Source: an uncultured bacterium
Lineage (GTDB): Bacteria; Bacillota; Clostridia; Christensenellales; HGM11417
Length of the DNA stretch: 64,000 nucleotides
Reading direction: 5' to 3'
NCBI GenBank assembly: GCA_905215695.1
Contig: CAJMQN010000003.1
Location: 124,001 to 188,000 of the forward strand
Below are positions 27,210-36,426 of this stretch, piece by piece; the stretch's first letter is position 1, and the number at the start of each line of letters is the position of its first letter. Made by a program: the position numbers and the translations under genes. Below the pieces are notes generated by a model. The model was not told where the DNA came from. It worked only from the letters and a program-made list of their open reading frames with translations, and searched no databases.

Positions 27210-29384
27210 ATGGATCACGGTGAAGTCGCCATCTGGATGGCACTGATAGGTTTTGACCGGGACAAGGAGGACCGGGGCGCGTCGGAGTATCTCGATCATC
27301 TCGGGTTTACGCCGTCGGCGATCTCCCTCTTTGTACAAAATCCCGATATGATGTTCTACCACGATATGAAAGAGGAGCATCCGCTTCCCGCTGACTGCTG
27401 CAACTATTACGGCGCGATGCGCAACGAAATCCGTGAGATACAGCCCTGGACCAACTACGATCTCCGGACGCTTGCCGCGGGACTCAAGGCGCGCGGCGTG
27501 GAAACCTATCTCGGATTTATGGGCAACCATCTCGCGCCGCTCGACGAGTCGGACGACAGCACCGTTCCGGTGGGCATGTTCGGCTATCCGGCAAAGATTG
27601 ATTTCCTGCTTGAGCACAAGGAGCTGGTGCTCGAGAGCACGATGGAGCGCGGGTATCTCACGCTGTTCAAGCGGTTTGCCGACGGCAGTTCCTTCGAGGA
27701 CTTTTTCATCGAGCAGGCGTTAAAGACGCTCCGCGACTATGACATCGACGGCATCCACTTCGCCGACTCTCTCTTCCCGCCCTGTATCGCAGTCAAGAAC
27801 GGAGACTTCTCCGACGACGTGCTCGGACAGTTTGTCGCTCAAAAGGGAGTGGAACTGCCGGCGGAACTTCTGTTGCCGCTCACAGACCCCGCCAGCCCGG
27901 GGATTAAGGCGCGGGCGGAGTATGTTTGGGCGCACTGCCGGTCGGCGTGGATCACCTTCTATGCCGAGAGGTGGCAGCAGTTCTTCTTTAAATGCTGCAA
28001 GGCATTTCATGCGGCGGGCAAGAAGGTCATGGTCAACAACTCCTGGACAAGCGAACCCTTTGAGTCTCTCTATCGCTTCGGAATCGACTATAAACTGTTG
28101 GAAGAAGCGGGGGTGGATATCATATGCGTGGAGAATCAGGCAACGACCCAGCTCGCCTCGGACGGCGGACGGTACAAGATTCACGAGCACATGCTCATGC
28201 CGGCGGTCATGAAGGCTTACGCGCCCAAAATCAAGACGCTTGCCTTTAATTTTGCTCGGGATTCGACGGAGGAAAACTCCGCGCTCGACCACTTCCCCAC
28301 GGCAACGGAGCGGGAACTGTGCGCGCTTGCCTCGACGCTGTACGTCGGGAAAGAGACGACACGTGCTGTGGACGGTTACTTCGTCTGTCTCGGAGACGGC
28401 GTGCGGAGGGAGGAGTGGAACTGGCTGAACAAACGCTACGACGTGGCGTATTCCGGCAATCCCGTGCAGCCGCTGACTCCCACCCTCGTGTGGTCGGACG
28501 GAGCGGTATTCCCCTATCTCGAGGAATACATCGCCAACCGCAGGTGGTCAACGCACCGTATCGCGGCGGACATGTCGCGAAAGGGTGCGAAGTGCAGCGC
28601 AGTCGTGCGCGCGGACAACCTCGAAGGTGCAACGGGAACGCTGTTTGCGCCTAACGTTGACCTTATGTCCGACGCGGAAAAACAGGCGTTGCTCGCCTAC
28701 CGCAAGGGGGCGGTGATATTCACGTCAACAGCTGCGCGGAAAGAGCGGTTCGAGGGATTCGCGCAAGCGAAGATTCAGTTTGAAGACCGCTTTGTCCGCA
28801 ATCCCGAGGCACGCATGTGCGCGGGCATTCTCGGCGGAGAGGCGGACGAGGCGGAAATCGATACCCTGCTCGAAGAGGACGGCGGATCGGAAATCACGGA
28901 CTGCGCGGCGGTTCGGGACAATGATTTTTGGTTCTATGACCTGCCCTTTAACAAGGTTTCGTCGGGATTTCTTAAGGCGCTTGCCGGACTGCTTGCGCGG
29001 CAGGGCAATCCCTACTTCGCGCTGGAGTCGATGCCCAAGACCTATGATATTTTCTCCGCGACGGGACTGAGCGGCGAAAACGCAGAGGTGTTCACCGCGC
29101 ACCGCATGGACAACGGTCAGATTCGGATTATCCTCGAGAATGACAGTCCGGTCATGTACCGGCAGGTGCGGATTCTCTTCCGTCAGCGGGTGAAGCGAAT
29201 CATCAACGTGATGAATTTCCCCGTCGTACCGCTGAAGCTGGTGCTACAGGAGGGGGTGCGCGCCTACGGCAAGGAGTATGACGCGCAGCTTGCCCGCGCG
29301 CTCGGCTGTGTGGCAAAGATTCCGCCGGCGGGCGTACAGATGATAGAATTGGAGATTGAAAATGACGAAACTGAAACTCATTGA
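27210..29384 (+). CDS. Unrecognised protein, predicted TIM-barrel glycosidase fold
   Basis: A 724-residue cytoplasmic protein that I cannot place in a named family. The first 400 residues look like an (alpha/beta)8 barrel: TLAAGLKARGVETYLGFMGNH, LRDYDIDGIHFADSLFP, KKVMVNNSW and VDIICVENQATTQ carry Asp/Glu residues at strand ends, as in clan GH-A enzymes. The next part (VVRADNLEGATGTLFAPNVDLMSDAEKQALLAYRKGAVIFTS) resembles the Rossmann-like trimerisation domain of GH42 galactosidases, and a small beta domain ends it. It lies 13 bp after the DUF4838 gene with AAGGAG upstream, and overlaps the next gene. A new glycosidase family is plausible. Confidence 0.6.
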   Translation: MDHGEVAIWMALIGFDRDKEDRGASEYLDHLGFTPSAISLFVQNPDMMFYHDMKEEHPLPADCCNYYGAMRNEIREIQPWTNYDLRTLAAGLKARGVETYLGFMGNHLAPLDESDDSTVPVGMFGYPAKIDFLLEHKELVLESTMERGYLTLFKRFADGSSFEDFFIEQALKTLRDYDIDGIHFADSLFPPCIAVKNGDFSDDVLGQFVAQKGVELPAELLLPLTDPASPGIKARAEYVWAHCRSAWITFYAERWQQFFFKCCKAFHAAGKKVMVNNSWTSEPFESLYRFGIDYKLLEEAGVDIICVENQATTQLASDGGRYKIHEHMLMPAVMKAYAPKIKTLAFNFARDSTEENSALDHFPTATERELCALASTLYVGKETTRAVDGYFVCLGDGVRREEWNWLNKRYDVAYSGNPVQPLTPTLVWSDGAVFPYLEEYIANRRWSTHRIAADMSRKGAKCSAVVRADNLEGATGTLFAPNVDLMSDAEKQALLAYRKGAVIFTSTAARKERFEGFAQAKIQFEDRFVRNPEARMCAGILGGEADEAEIDTLLEEDGGSEITDCAAVRDNDFWFYDLPFNKVSSGFLKALAGLLARQGNPYFALESMPKTYDIFSATGLSGENAEVFTAHRMDNGQIRIILENDSPVMYRQVRILFRQRVKRIINVMNFPVVPLKLVLQEGVRAYGKEYDAQLARALGCVAKIPPAGVQMIELEIENDETETH

Positions 29385-30156
29385 CTGCAATGCCTGTATC
29401 GGTCTCGGGACCGTCAACAGGAACATTACCAACCATGAAAACTATCCGGTGCTCGAGAAAGTGCGCCAGCCGCGCGACGCGGCGGAACTGCTCGAGGAGA
29501 TGGATTTCTGCGGCGTAGAGGAGGCGATCGTCTATCATCAGGCGATGTTCGACGTTGCGCCCGACTACGGCAATAAGCTGTTTTTGGCGGATAAAGCCAA
29601 CTACACCGGCAGACTGCGCGCCACTGTTACGGTTCTTCCGTCGGTGTCTGACGACCTCTATACGCCGGACAATCTCGCGCGCTGGGCGAAACAGTACAAT
29701 CTCGCCGGCGTGCGCGCGTTTCCGGTACAGAACCGTTATTTGCTGGACGAGGTCACCTGCGGAGATCTGCTCTCCTATCTTTCGGAGACGGGATTGCCAC
29801 TCTACCTGACGCCCTACGCCGGATGGGAGCATATCTTCGCCGTACTCAAGGAGTTCCCCAAACTCACCGTTATCGTGTACAACTACGGACTGTGGGGGAG
29901 CGACAGATACTTTTTGCCTCTCGTCAAACGGTATGAGCGGGTGTATATCGATACCAGCGACTATCAGGTAATCGACGGCTTGCGCAACTTCGTCCGCCGC
30001 GCAGGTTCCGAGCGGCTGCTCTTCGGGACAAATTATCCGATGGACAATATGGGCGGACCGATCGCAACGCTGCTCTCGGCGCGTATTTCGGACGGTGACC
30101 GCGAGAACATCGCGCATCGCAACATCGAGCGTTTGCTCGCGGAGGTCCGGCTATGA
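29362..30156 (+). CDS. Amidohydrolase-like protein lacking the HxH motif
   Basis: A 264-residue member of the PF04909-type fold. Where active members have HxH after the first strand, this one reads LIDCNACIGLGTV, so both histidines are replaced (Asn, Cys). The late parts LLFGTNYPMDN and the C-terminal ERLLAEV are normal, with TN replacing the usual TD. It probably binds metal poorly or differently. The ATG at 29362 (GGAG seven bases upstream) overlaps the preceding gene, and the end overlaps the next amidohydrolase by 4 bp, so the two are likely made in equal amounts. Confidence 0.8.
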   Translation: MTKLKLIDCNACIGLGTVNRNITNHENYPVLEKVRQPRDAAELLEEMDFCGVEEAIVYHQAMFDVAPDYGNKLFLADKANYTGRLRATVTVLPSVSDDLYTPDNLARWAKQYNLAGVRAFPVQNRYLLDEVTCGDLLSYLSETGLPLYLTPYAGWEHIFAVLKEFPKLTVIVYNYGLWGSDRYFLPLVKRYERVYIDTSDYQVIDGLRNFVRRAGSERLLFGTNYPMDNMGGPIATLLSARISDGDRENIAHRNIERLLAEVRL

Positions 30157-30950
30157 ACAGGTATGTGGAAGAATTGACAAAATACGGTTCGCTCAAGAGC
30201 ACCAAAATTATCGATGCGCACACGCACATGGGGGACGTGTACGGTACCAATCTATCCGTGTACGATATCGAAGGGTGTCTCAAGATCATGGACGAACAGA
30301 ACGTGGAGATGATATTCTGCTCGCCGCACGGGGATCTTTTTGATCCGCTCTCTGTCAACACGGAGATTGAGGAGATTCTGCGCAGTCACGCCGACAGGGT
30401 GAAGGGATATTACGGGTTCAATCCCTGCTACGCCACCGACTACGGCAGAAAGATCGACAATGTGCCCGGAGACGAGCGCTTCATCGGATTTAAGCTGCTG
30501 CCCGAGTATCACATGACGCCTCTGTCGGACGCGAACTACGAGCGGCTGTTCGCGGTGGCGGACGAGAGCGCGCTGCTCGTGCTCATTCACACCTGGGGCG
30601 GAAGTGCCTATAACGCGCCGGCGCAGATCGAAGGGGTGCTCAAGAAGTATAAACGGCTGAAACTGCTCATGGGGCATTCCGCACCCGGAGAGGCGGAGGC
30701 GGCGATACGCCTTGCGAATGATTACGAAAACGCCTATCTCGACCTGTGCGATATCCACCGCAACAACGGGATCATCGAGCGTATGGTATCTGCAGTCGGG
30801 TCGGAAAAGGTGTTCTATGGGACCGATCTGCCCTGGTACGATCCCTCTTACGCCGTCGGAAGCGTCGTGTTTTCGCACGTCACGGAGCGGGACATGGAAA
30901 ACATTCTCTATCGCAATGCAAAGAATATGATCAAACAGGTAAGGAGATAA
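30153..30950 (+). CDS. Amidohydrolase family protein with intact HxH
   Basis: A 265-residue TIM-barrel hydrolase of the PF04909 type. HxH is present in IIDAHTHMGD, with further site residues in LVLIHTWGG, LLMGHSAPGE and the Asp of VFYGTDLPWYDP. It is paired with the altered homologue upstream through an ATGA overlap. Likely reactions are decarboxylation or lactone/amide hydrolysis in a sugar or cyclitol pathway; the isomerase-like gene follows after four bases. Confidence 0.85.
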   Translation: MNRYVEELTKYGSLKSTKIIDAHTHMGDVYGTNLSVYDIEGCLKIMDEQNVEMIFCSPHGDLFDPLSVNTEIEEILRSHADRVKGYYGFNPCYATDYGRKIDNVPGDERFIGFKLLPEYHMTPLSDANYERLFAVADESALLVLIHTWGGSAYNAPAQIEGVLKKYKRLKLLMGHSAPGEAEAAIRLANDYENAYLDLCDIHRNNGIIERMVSAVGSEKVFYGTDLPWYDPSYAVGSVVFSHVTERDMENILYRNAKNMIKQVRR

Positions 30951-30954
30951 AACT

Positions 30955-32418
30955 GTGAAAACCAAAATCGTGAAATCGTTTGAAGAGGGCGCGGAAAGCG
31001 TCGGAGATATTCTCACCGGAGGAAAAAAGACAAAACGGGTCAAAGTTGGTCTTTTGACTTTGGGGTACTTTGAATATTGGCGGATGTTCCCGGAGATGTT
31101 GCCCCGTGTGGAGGCGAACCTTAAGGCGGTGGAGGATAGAATGCGCGCTTCCTACGACGTTGTCTGCTCCGGCATGGTGGACACGCTGGATACAGCGGAT
31201 GCGGCGGGCAAACTGTTTCGCAAGGAAAACGTGGATATCGTTGTGGCGGTGTGCGGCACCTATGTGGCGGATTTCATCACGCTGACTGCGGTGGATCAGG
31301 TCAAAGACAAGCCGCTCGTACTCTTCTCCATGCAGGGCGGAGACAACGTCAATGTTGCCGGAGACTACTCCTGCAGTTTGGAGAATAGCGGAATCATCGG
31401 GACCTCTCAACTCACCGGGACGTTGGTCAAGATGAGACGCAAGTTCAAAGTGGTGGTCGGATCCAAGTCGGACGACCGCGCTTATGCCGAGATCGGCGCC
31501 TACATCGACGCCTGCCAGGCGGTTGAGGATATTCGCGAGAGCAACATCGGCATCATCGGACACGTTTTCCGCGGCATGTACGATATTGAGTTATCCAAGA
31601 CTTTCTTGAAGAGCACGTTCGGCGTGAACGTCATCTCCATTCAGAGTTCGCACCTGTTGTCTACCTGGCAGGAAGTGACGGAGAGCGAGGCGCGCGCCGA
31701 AGCCGCGAAACTGACGGCGCGTTTTGCGGTCAAGAACGTGACGGAGAAGGATATCGAGAGTGCGTGTAAACTCGCGATCGCGATGGAGCGAATCGCAATC
31801 AAATTTCATCTCGATGCCATGTGCTTTCTCGATCAGCATTTTATTCAGCGGCAGGTGCACGCTTCGGCGCGAATCGGCGCTTCTCTTCTCATGGAGAAGA
31901 CGGGTATGTCCGTCAACTGCGAGGGCGACCTCGGTGGCCTTGTCATGATGATGCTCATGCGTAGCCTTGGGAAGAGCGCGCCGCTCATGGGCGAGTGGGG
32001 CGAATACGATCTCGCCACCAACAGTTGCCTGATTATCGGACACGGAATCGGAACGCCCGATCTTGCGGCGAACGACGGGGAAGTTCTGCTCTCCCGTACG
32101 CCGGAGGAGTGGGGATTCGAGGGCGGCGGACTCAACTATGAGATCAAGGTCAAGCCCTCTCCTGTGACGCTGGGACACATTCTCGAGGGGCGGGACGGTT
32201 ACCGCATGATACTCTCCGAGGGAGAGACCATCGACTTTGCACGCATGAATTACGACGAGCTGTACGCGATCGTCAAGGTGAAAAAACCTGTGCGCGAGTT
32301 CCTCGAAGAGGTGCTCAACTACGGCGTGTCACATCACTGCATTGTGGGCATGAGTCATATGGGGAAGCGTCTTGCGATCGTCTGCGACATGTTGGGAGTG
32401 GAGTCTTTTATTGTCTGA
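30955..32418 (+). CDS. L-fucose/L-arabinose isomerase family protein
   Basis: A 487-residue protein of the FucI/AraA fold. The N-terminal Rossmann-like region (KVGLLTLGYFEYWRMFPEM, VDIVVAVCGTYVAD) and the metal-site segment VNCEGDLGGLVMMMLMRSLG are visible, with a conserved late His in IIGHGIGTPD. Family members isomerise deoxy or pentose sugars with Mn2+. This is a divergent branch and its substrate is unknown. It starts at GTG, fixed by AAGGAG ten bases upstream. Confidence 0.82.
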   Translation: MKTKIVKSFEEGAESVGDILTGGKKTKRVKVGLLTLGYFEYWRMFPEMLPRVEANLKAVEDRMRASYDVVCSGMVDTLDTADAAGKLFRKENVDIVVAVCGTYVADFITLTAVDQVKDKPLVLFSMQGGDNVNVAGDYSCSLENSGIIGTSQLTGTLVKMRRKFKVVVGSKSDDRAYAEIGAYIDACQAVEDIRESNIGIIGHVFRGMYDIELSKTFLKSTFGVNVISIQSSHLLSTWQEVTESEARAEAAKLTARFAVKNVTEKDIESACKLAIAMERIAIKFHLDAMCFLDQHFIQRQVHASARIGASLLMEKTGMSVNCEGDLGGLVMMMLMRSLGKSAPLMGEWGEYDLATNSCLIIGHGIGTPDLAANDGEVLLSRTPEEWGFEGGGLNYEIKVKPSPVTLGHILEGRDGYRMILSEGETIDFARMNYDELYAIVKVKKPVREFLEEVLNYGVSHHCIVGMSHMGKRLAIVCDMLGVESFIV

Positions 32419-32547
32419 TCGGAGAAACATGTTTCGGCAATGACGGTGACCGGCGCGGTGTCGAAGTCTGAACTTGGCGTCGTTTTGACGCATGAACATC
32501 GCTGGGTTGGGTGCGCGGAGTTTCCCGGTATTTGAGGAGGTCTTGTG

Positions 32548-33588
32548 ATGAAGAGAAACGAGAAGAGAGAACCGAATTTTGAAAATCTGCGGAAAGTCCT
32601 GCGGCGCGAAACGCCGGACCGGCCGACGCTGTTTGAATTCTATATCGACAACGACATCAGCGAAAAGCTGACCGGCATGAAGGCGCAATCGGCCTGGGAC
32701 TGTTCCTGGAACTATGAAATGATCATTCCTGCCATGCAGAGGGCGGGATACGATTATGCGACGATGCACGGTTCTTCGTTCGGATTCCCGGTGGAACGGG
32801 CGCACGGACAGACGGTTTCGATGAGCAAAGGCGTCATTGAAGACCGCGAGACGTTCGAAAGATATCCCTTTCAGGATCCGGATCGGAGCGATTACAGTCG
32901 GCTGGCGCGCGCGGAAAAACTGCTCCCGCCCGGAATGAAAATTATCGTGTTCGGACCCGGCGGCGTGCTGGAAAATGTGATTTCGCTGGTCGGATACGAA
33001 AATCTTTGTTATCTGCTCTTTGACAACGAGAAACTGGTCGAAGACATCTTTGAGGCGGTTGGCGGTCGTTTGATTCGCTACTATGAAAACTGTTTGAAAT
33101 ACGACTGCGTGGGTGCCGTCATCTCCAACGATGACTGGGGGTTCAACACCGGAACGATGCTTTCGACGGAAGACATGCGGAAATACGTCTTTCCCTATCA
33201 CAAAAAGATTGTCGAATTGGCGCACAAGAGCGGTCGTCCGGCGATTCTGCATTCCTGCGGCAATCTGGAAAAGGTCATGGATGATCTTATCGATGACATG
33301 AAGTATGACGGAAAACATTCCTATGAGGACAAGATTCTGCCGGTGGAAGATGCCTACCGTAGATACGGAGAGCGCATTGCGATTCTGGGCGGAGTGGATT
33401 TGGATTTTGTATGCCGGAGTACGCCCGAGGAAGTGCGGAAGCGGTGTGAAAGTCTGGTCCGGACCACAAGGTGCAAGGGATATGCGCTGGGAACGGGCAA
33501 CAGCATCCCGAATTATGTCCCCCCGGAGAATTTCCGAGCGATGATTCGGGCGGTGTACCCGGAATTCACCTTCTTTGCGGAAACATGA
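32548..33588 (+). CDS. URO-D superfamily protein (MtaA/CmuA-like)
   Basis: A 346-residue uroporphyrinogen-decarboxylase-fold protein. It is not heme HemE: the N-terminal FRQAGRY-type motif is absent (ETPDRPTLFEFYIDN instead), and ILHSCGNLEKVMDDL carries the His-x-Cys-Gly found in zinc-dependent corrinoid methyltransferases. NDDWGFNTGTMLS and GTGNSIPNYVPPENF are typical of the catabolic branch found in sugar and aromatic loci. GAGGAGG lies seven bases before the ATG at 32548. No corrinoid protein is nearby. It is the last gene of the AraC-led operon, after a 126-bp gap. Confidence 0.82.
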   Translation: MKRNEKREPNFENLRKVLRRETPDRPTLFEFYIDNDISEKLTGMKAQSAWDCSWNYEMIIPAMQRAGYDYATMHGSSFGFPVERAHGQTVSMSKGVIEDRETFERYPFQDPDRSDYSRLARAEKLLPPGMKIIVFGPGGVLENVISLVGYENLCYLLFDNEKLVEDIFEAVGGRLIRYYENCLKYDCVGAVISNDDWGFNTGTMLSTEDMRKYVFPYHKKIVELAHKSGRPAILHSCGNLEKVMDDLIDDMKYDGKHSYEDKILPVEDAYRRYGERIAILGGVDLDFVCRSTPEEVRKRCESLVRTTRCKGYALGTGNSIPNYVPPENFRAMIRAVYPEFTFFAET

Positions 33589-33783
33589 AGAGATCAATTC
33601 CTCCGAAACGCGCAGGAGGAGCGACCCCGCATTCTTTGTACCGGGTGTAGAAAATTGTCCGAAGCTCATACACTTGTGATTCGGCAAAACCGCTTTCAAT
33701 CGATCGCACATATATTTAATGCCGGGGAAATTTGCCATAGCTTTGTGTCTGTTCCTTATTCAAAAAAAAGAAAAGGAAGCAAA

Positions 33784-34662
33784 TCACAATATTTGACGAT
33801 ATTCTGTTGCGATTTTTTGTGCCGACGAGAGTTCGAACAAGGTCAAATCGGATATCATCCGCTGTACTTCTTCGAGTAACGAATGTTTGGAAACAGAGAC
33901 GGCGGCTTTGTAGAGACCGTTCTTGACAGCCGTCCATTCCGCAAACTGCGCCTCGGTCAAAAAAAGTTCCGCCGCTTTTCTTCCATCAGAACACTGCGTG
34001 AGAAAATATCGATAGAGATAACGGTTGCTGAGCAGTGCGTCCACATACTTTGCGAGAAGAACGGACGCCTCGCTCCCTTCGTCGCGGGCGGCGGCAATCC
34101 TCTCAGTCAACTCCTCGAGGAGTAGGGAATGGGTCCGCAGGACGGCTTCGGCTTCCCTTCGGATACAGAGTACGACGGGGCATTTGAAAATTTTTTTCTG
34201 TGGTCGGATTCTGCTGATGTCAAACGCGTGGGACAGTATTTCCGCACGCGAAATGCTTTCGGTTTGGGTTCCGTAGGTGGGGTCGAAACACGAAAACCTT
34301 TCGCCACTCGTGTCTTTCGCAATGAAGTAGTGAGGACCGTGTAGCGCGCCAAACACGGGAACCCAATGCAGGAAAAAGGCGTCCATGCCTACGAGAAAGA
34401 GTTCTCCTCTCTCTAACTCGGATAGGCTTGCTTCTGCTTCCTCGGGGCTGTCGCAGGGAAGCATGCTCAATTCCGCGCCGAGCCGCGCCAGGCGACCGGG
34501 CATGCGTTTGCTCAAGTACACTTTGCGGAAGGGATCGAATTTGAAGTCTGTTTCGGACCAAAGAGAGGAGAACGCCGCGGTCCAATTCACACCGAGCTGC
34601 TGCGCGACCGTGACGATACAGTTGGAATAGCAGTTCAGACCTCGGAAGTCAAGCAGTTCCAT
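33784..34662 (-). CDS. BtrH-like acyltransferase / cysteine-protease-fold protein
   Basis: A 292-residue protein. Its N-terminus (LLDFRGLNCYSNCIVTVAQQLGVNW) and the middle segment HYFIAKDTSGERFSCFDPTYG resemble the BtrH N-terminal domain, with a Cys then His and Asp in a papain-like order. BtrH moves an acyl group from an acyl carrier protein to an aminoglycoside amine in butirosin synthesis. The C-terminal half is helical and unassigned. The start at 34662 has AAGGA upstream and overlaps the ligase end by 14 bp, so the ACP, ligase and this gene form one unit. Confidence 0.7.
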   Translation of the reverse strand: MELLDFRGLNCYSNCIVTVAQQLGVNWTAAFSSLWSETDFKFDPFRKVYLSKRMPGRLARLGAELSMLPCDSPEEAEASLSELERGELFLVGMDAFFLHWVPVFGALHGPHYFIAKDTSGERFSCFDPTYGTQTESISRAEILSHAFDISRIRPQKKIFKCPVVLCIRREAEAVLRTHSLLLEELTERIAAARDEGSEASVLLAKYVDALLSNRYLYRYFLTQCSDGRKAAELFLTEAQFAEWTAVKNGLYKAAVSVSKHSLLEEVQRMISDLTLFELSSAQKIATEYRQIL

Positions 34663-36119
34663 GTTTCCTTGAGTCCTTTTTACTCTTTCCGGTAAAAGTC
34701 TTTTGAATGCGGTCAACGAATACGACAGTCTGCGGGCATTTGTATTCTGAAAGATGTTCCGCGCAGTAGGCAATCAGCTCTTCGGGCGTTACGTCCGAAC
34801 CTGCGGGGACGACGTCGGCGCAGACCGCTTCGTTGTCTCCGTCGCGGGACTCGCCATATACGACGCAGTCCTTCGCCATGCCGCTGCCCAGAATACAGGC
34901 TTCGACCTCCTCGGGATAAACGTTGAATCCGCGGACGAGAATCATGTTTTTGATTCTTCCGCAGAGATAGAGATATCCTTCTTCGTCCAGATATCCAATA
35001 TCCCCGGTATGAAGCCACCCGTCCCGTATGGTCCGTTTCGTCTCTTCTTCATTTCGATAGTAGCCGAGCATCACGTTTGGATCGCTCACGACGATTTCTC
35101 CTCGGACATGGGGAAAATCGGTCAGCTTGCCGTTCGCCGCGATCCTTATCTTTTCCCCCCGGCAGCGCGGTTCCGACCGAAGCGAATTTCGAGGGATCCA
35201 TACGCTTATACGGCTTTGCGATGAGAGGAGATGCCTCCGTCATGCCGTATCCGGTCCAAAATTCTTTGTCGGGGAAGTTTGCGGAAAGCCTTGCCAAAAC
35301 ATCTGCCGAAATTTTGCTCCCCGCCAATCCCAAATAACGCAGCGATCGGATTTGATAGGGGAGCGGACGGTCTGCTGTTCGGTCCATGAGAACGGCGGCA
35401 AGAGTGCCGCCCTCGTAGTGGGTGATGGCGTGTTCTTGCACCGCAAGGTAGAACCGCGGCAGAGAAAAACTGCCTTCAAGCACCGCGACGGGAAAGGAGC
35501 GTATCAGACATACCGTAAGCACCAACAAGCCATAAACGGAGGAATAGGGGGCGGCGATGAAATAGCGCACTTCGTCCTGCCGATATTTTCCAAAATCCAT
35601 TTTATCGATATAAGCGCGTACGCTGTACTCGAAACCGCGTTCGGTGAGCTGAACAAGTTTGGGGGTTCCGGTCGTGCCGGACGTGCTTAACAGGAGCAGG
35701 GGCTCTTCGGGCGAAGGGGATTCCGTTTCCGGGTAGGGAAGCGTGTCTTGTTCTTCCGCGAGGTCCTCGGCAAAGAGAATGTGAAGAGGCTGTCGGATTG
35801 CTCGAAAAAGAGCGTTTTTGTCCCGCGTCGTGACCACGGTGCGCACATCGGCGTATTCCAAAAGCGGCGCAAGCTCGTGCGCCGTCATGTCTGCATTGAG
35901 GGGAAACGCGGTCATGCCCGCCATAAAAACGCCGAACAGCGCGGCAACAAAATCCCCGCCGTTCGGCAAAAGAATCGCGACGTGTTCCCGTTCTCCGCGC
36001 GGCAACAGTCGGGTGAGCGCAAGCGCTCGTCTGGCGAGTTCCCGATAGCGGAAGGGGACTTTCCCGAGCAAGGCGGGCGCATCTCCGTTACTGCGGTTGA
36101 TGAGCAGGTTTCGAATCAT
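34649..36119 (-). pseudogene. AMP-dependent acyl/aryl ligase (adenylation domain), frameshifted
   Basis: Two frames join into one adenylating enzyme of about 490 residues. The upstream part has LLLSTSGTTGTPKLVQL (ATP loop) and WTGYGMTEASP. The downstream part has DGWLHTGDIGYLDEEGYLYLCGR, KNMILVRGFNVYPEEVE and the catalytic-lysine end TFTGKSKK. The break is at a run of six C (plus strand 35155-35160). With five bases the frame reads on as ALPGEKIRIAANGKL without loss. It would activate a carboxylic acid and load the neighbouring carrier protein. It is a recent mutation, phase variation or a consensus error. Confidence 0.82.
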
Positions 36120-36358
36120 TCTTATCCTCCCGACTTTTTTGTTCTGTTAATTCGATGAGACGTCCCACGCGGATACAGCTCTCCATTTCCGAAACGTCGA
36201 AGGTAATCGAAAACAAGGTTTCTATTTCGATCAAAAGACAGATGAAAGAGAGAGAATCGAAGTTTAGGTCGCGGTAGAGTTCTGTTTCATCGGTGACCGT
36301 CTTGCGGACGCGTTTTTTTTGGTTTATTTTTTTGCACGATGGTTTCCCGTATGCTCAA
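36088..36358 (-). pseudogene. Acyl carrier protein, frameshifted in a poly-A run
   Basis: A short reading frame ending in the ligase start. The translated 3' part reads VTDETELYRDLNFDSLSFICLLIEIE, the carrier-protein signature with the phosphopantetheine serine in DSL, followed by an acidic helix. It begins at TTG (36358) behind GGAGGA but shifts frame inside A7/A8 runs (36327-36333 and 36313-36320 on the plus strand). Removing one A from the A7 run gives an uninterrupted ACP of about 90 residues. The stop lies 32 bp inside the ligase gene, so the two are translationally linked. Confidence 0.75.
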
Positions 36359-36382
36359 AATCTGTCCTCCCGTTTCAAAAAT

Positions 36383-36415
36383 AGGAGGGCGGCACAAATG
36401 GGTGCGAGCCCTCCT
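36383..36415 (-). terminator. Terminator of the collagen-like gene
   Basis: AGGAGGGC / GCCCTCCT stem, followed on the minus strand by ATTTTTG. Confidence 0.7.
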
Positions 36416-36426
36416 CAACTTCGGCG

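Noticed and set aside
32548..33588. Heme biosynthesis hemE
   Set aside because: The N-terminal substrate-binding motif of HemE is missing and HxCG of the methyltransferase-like branch is present; no heme genes are nearby.
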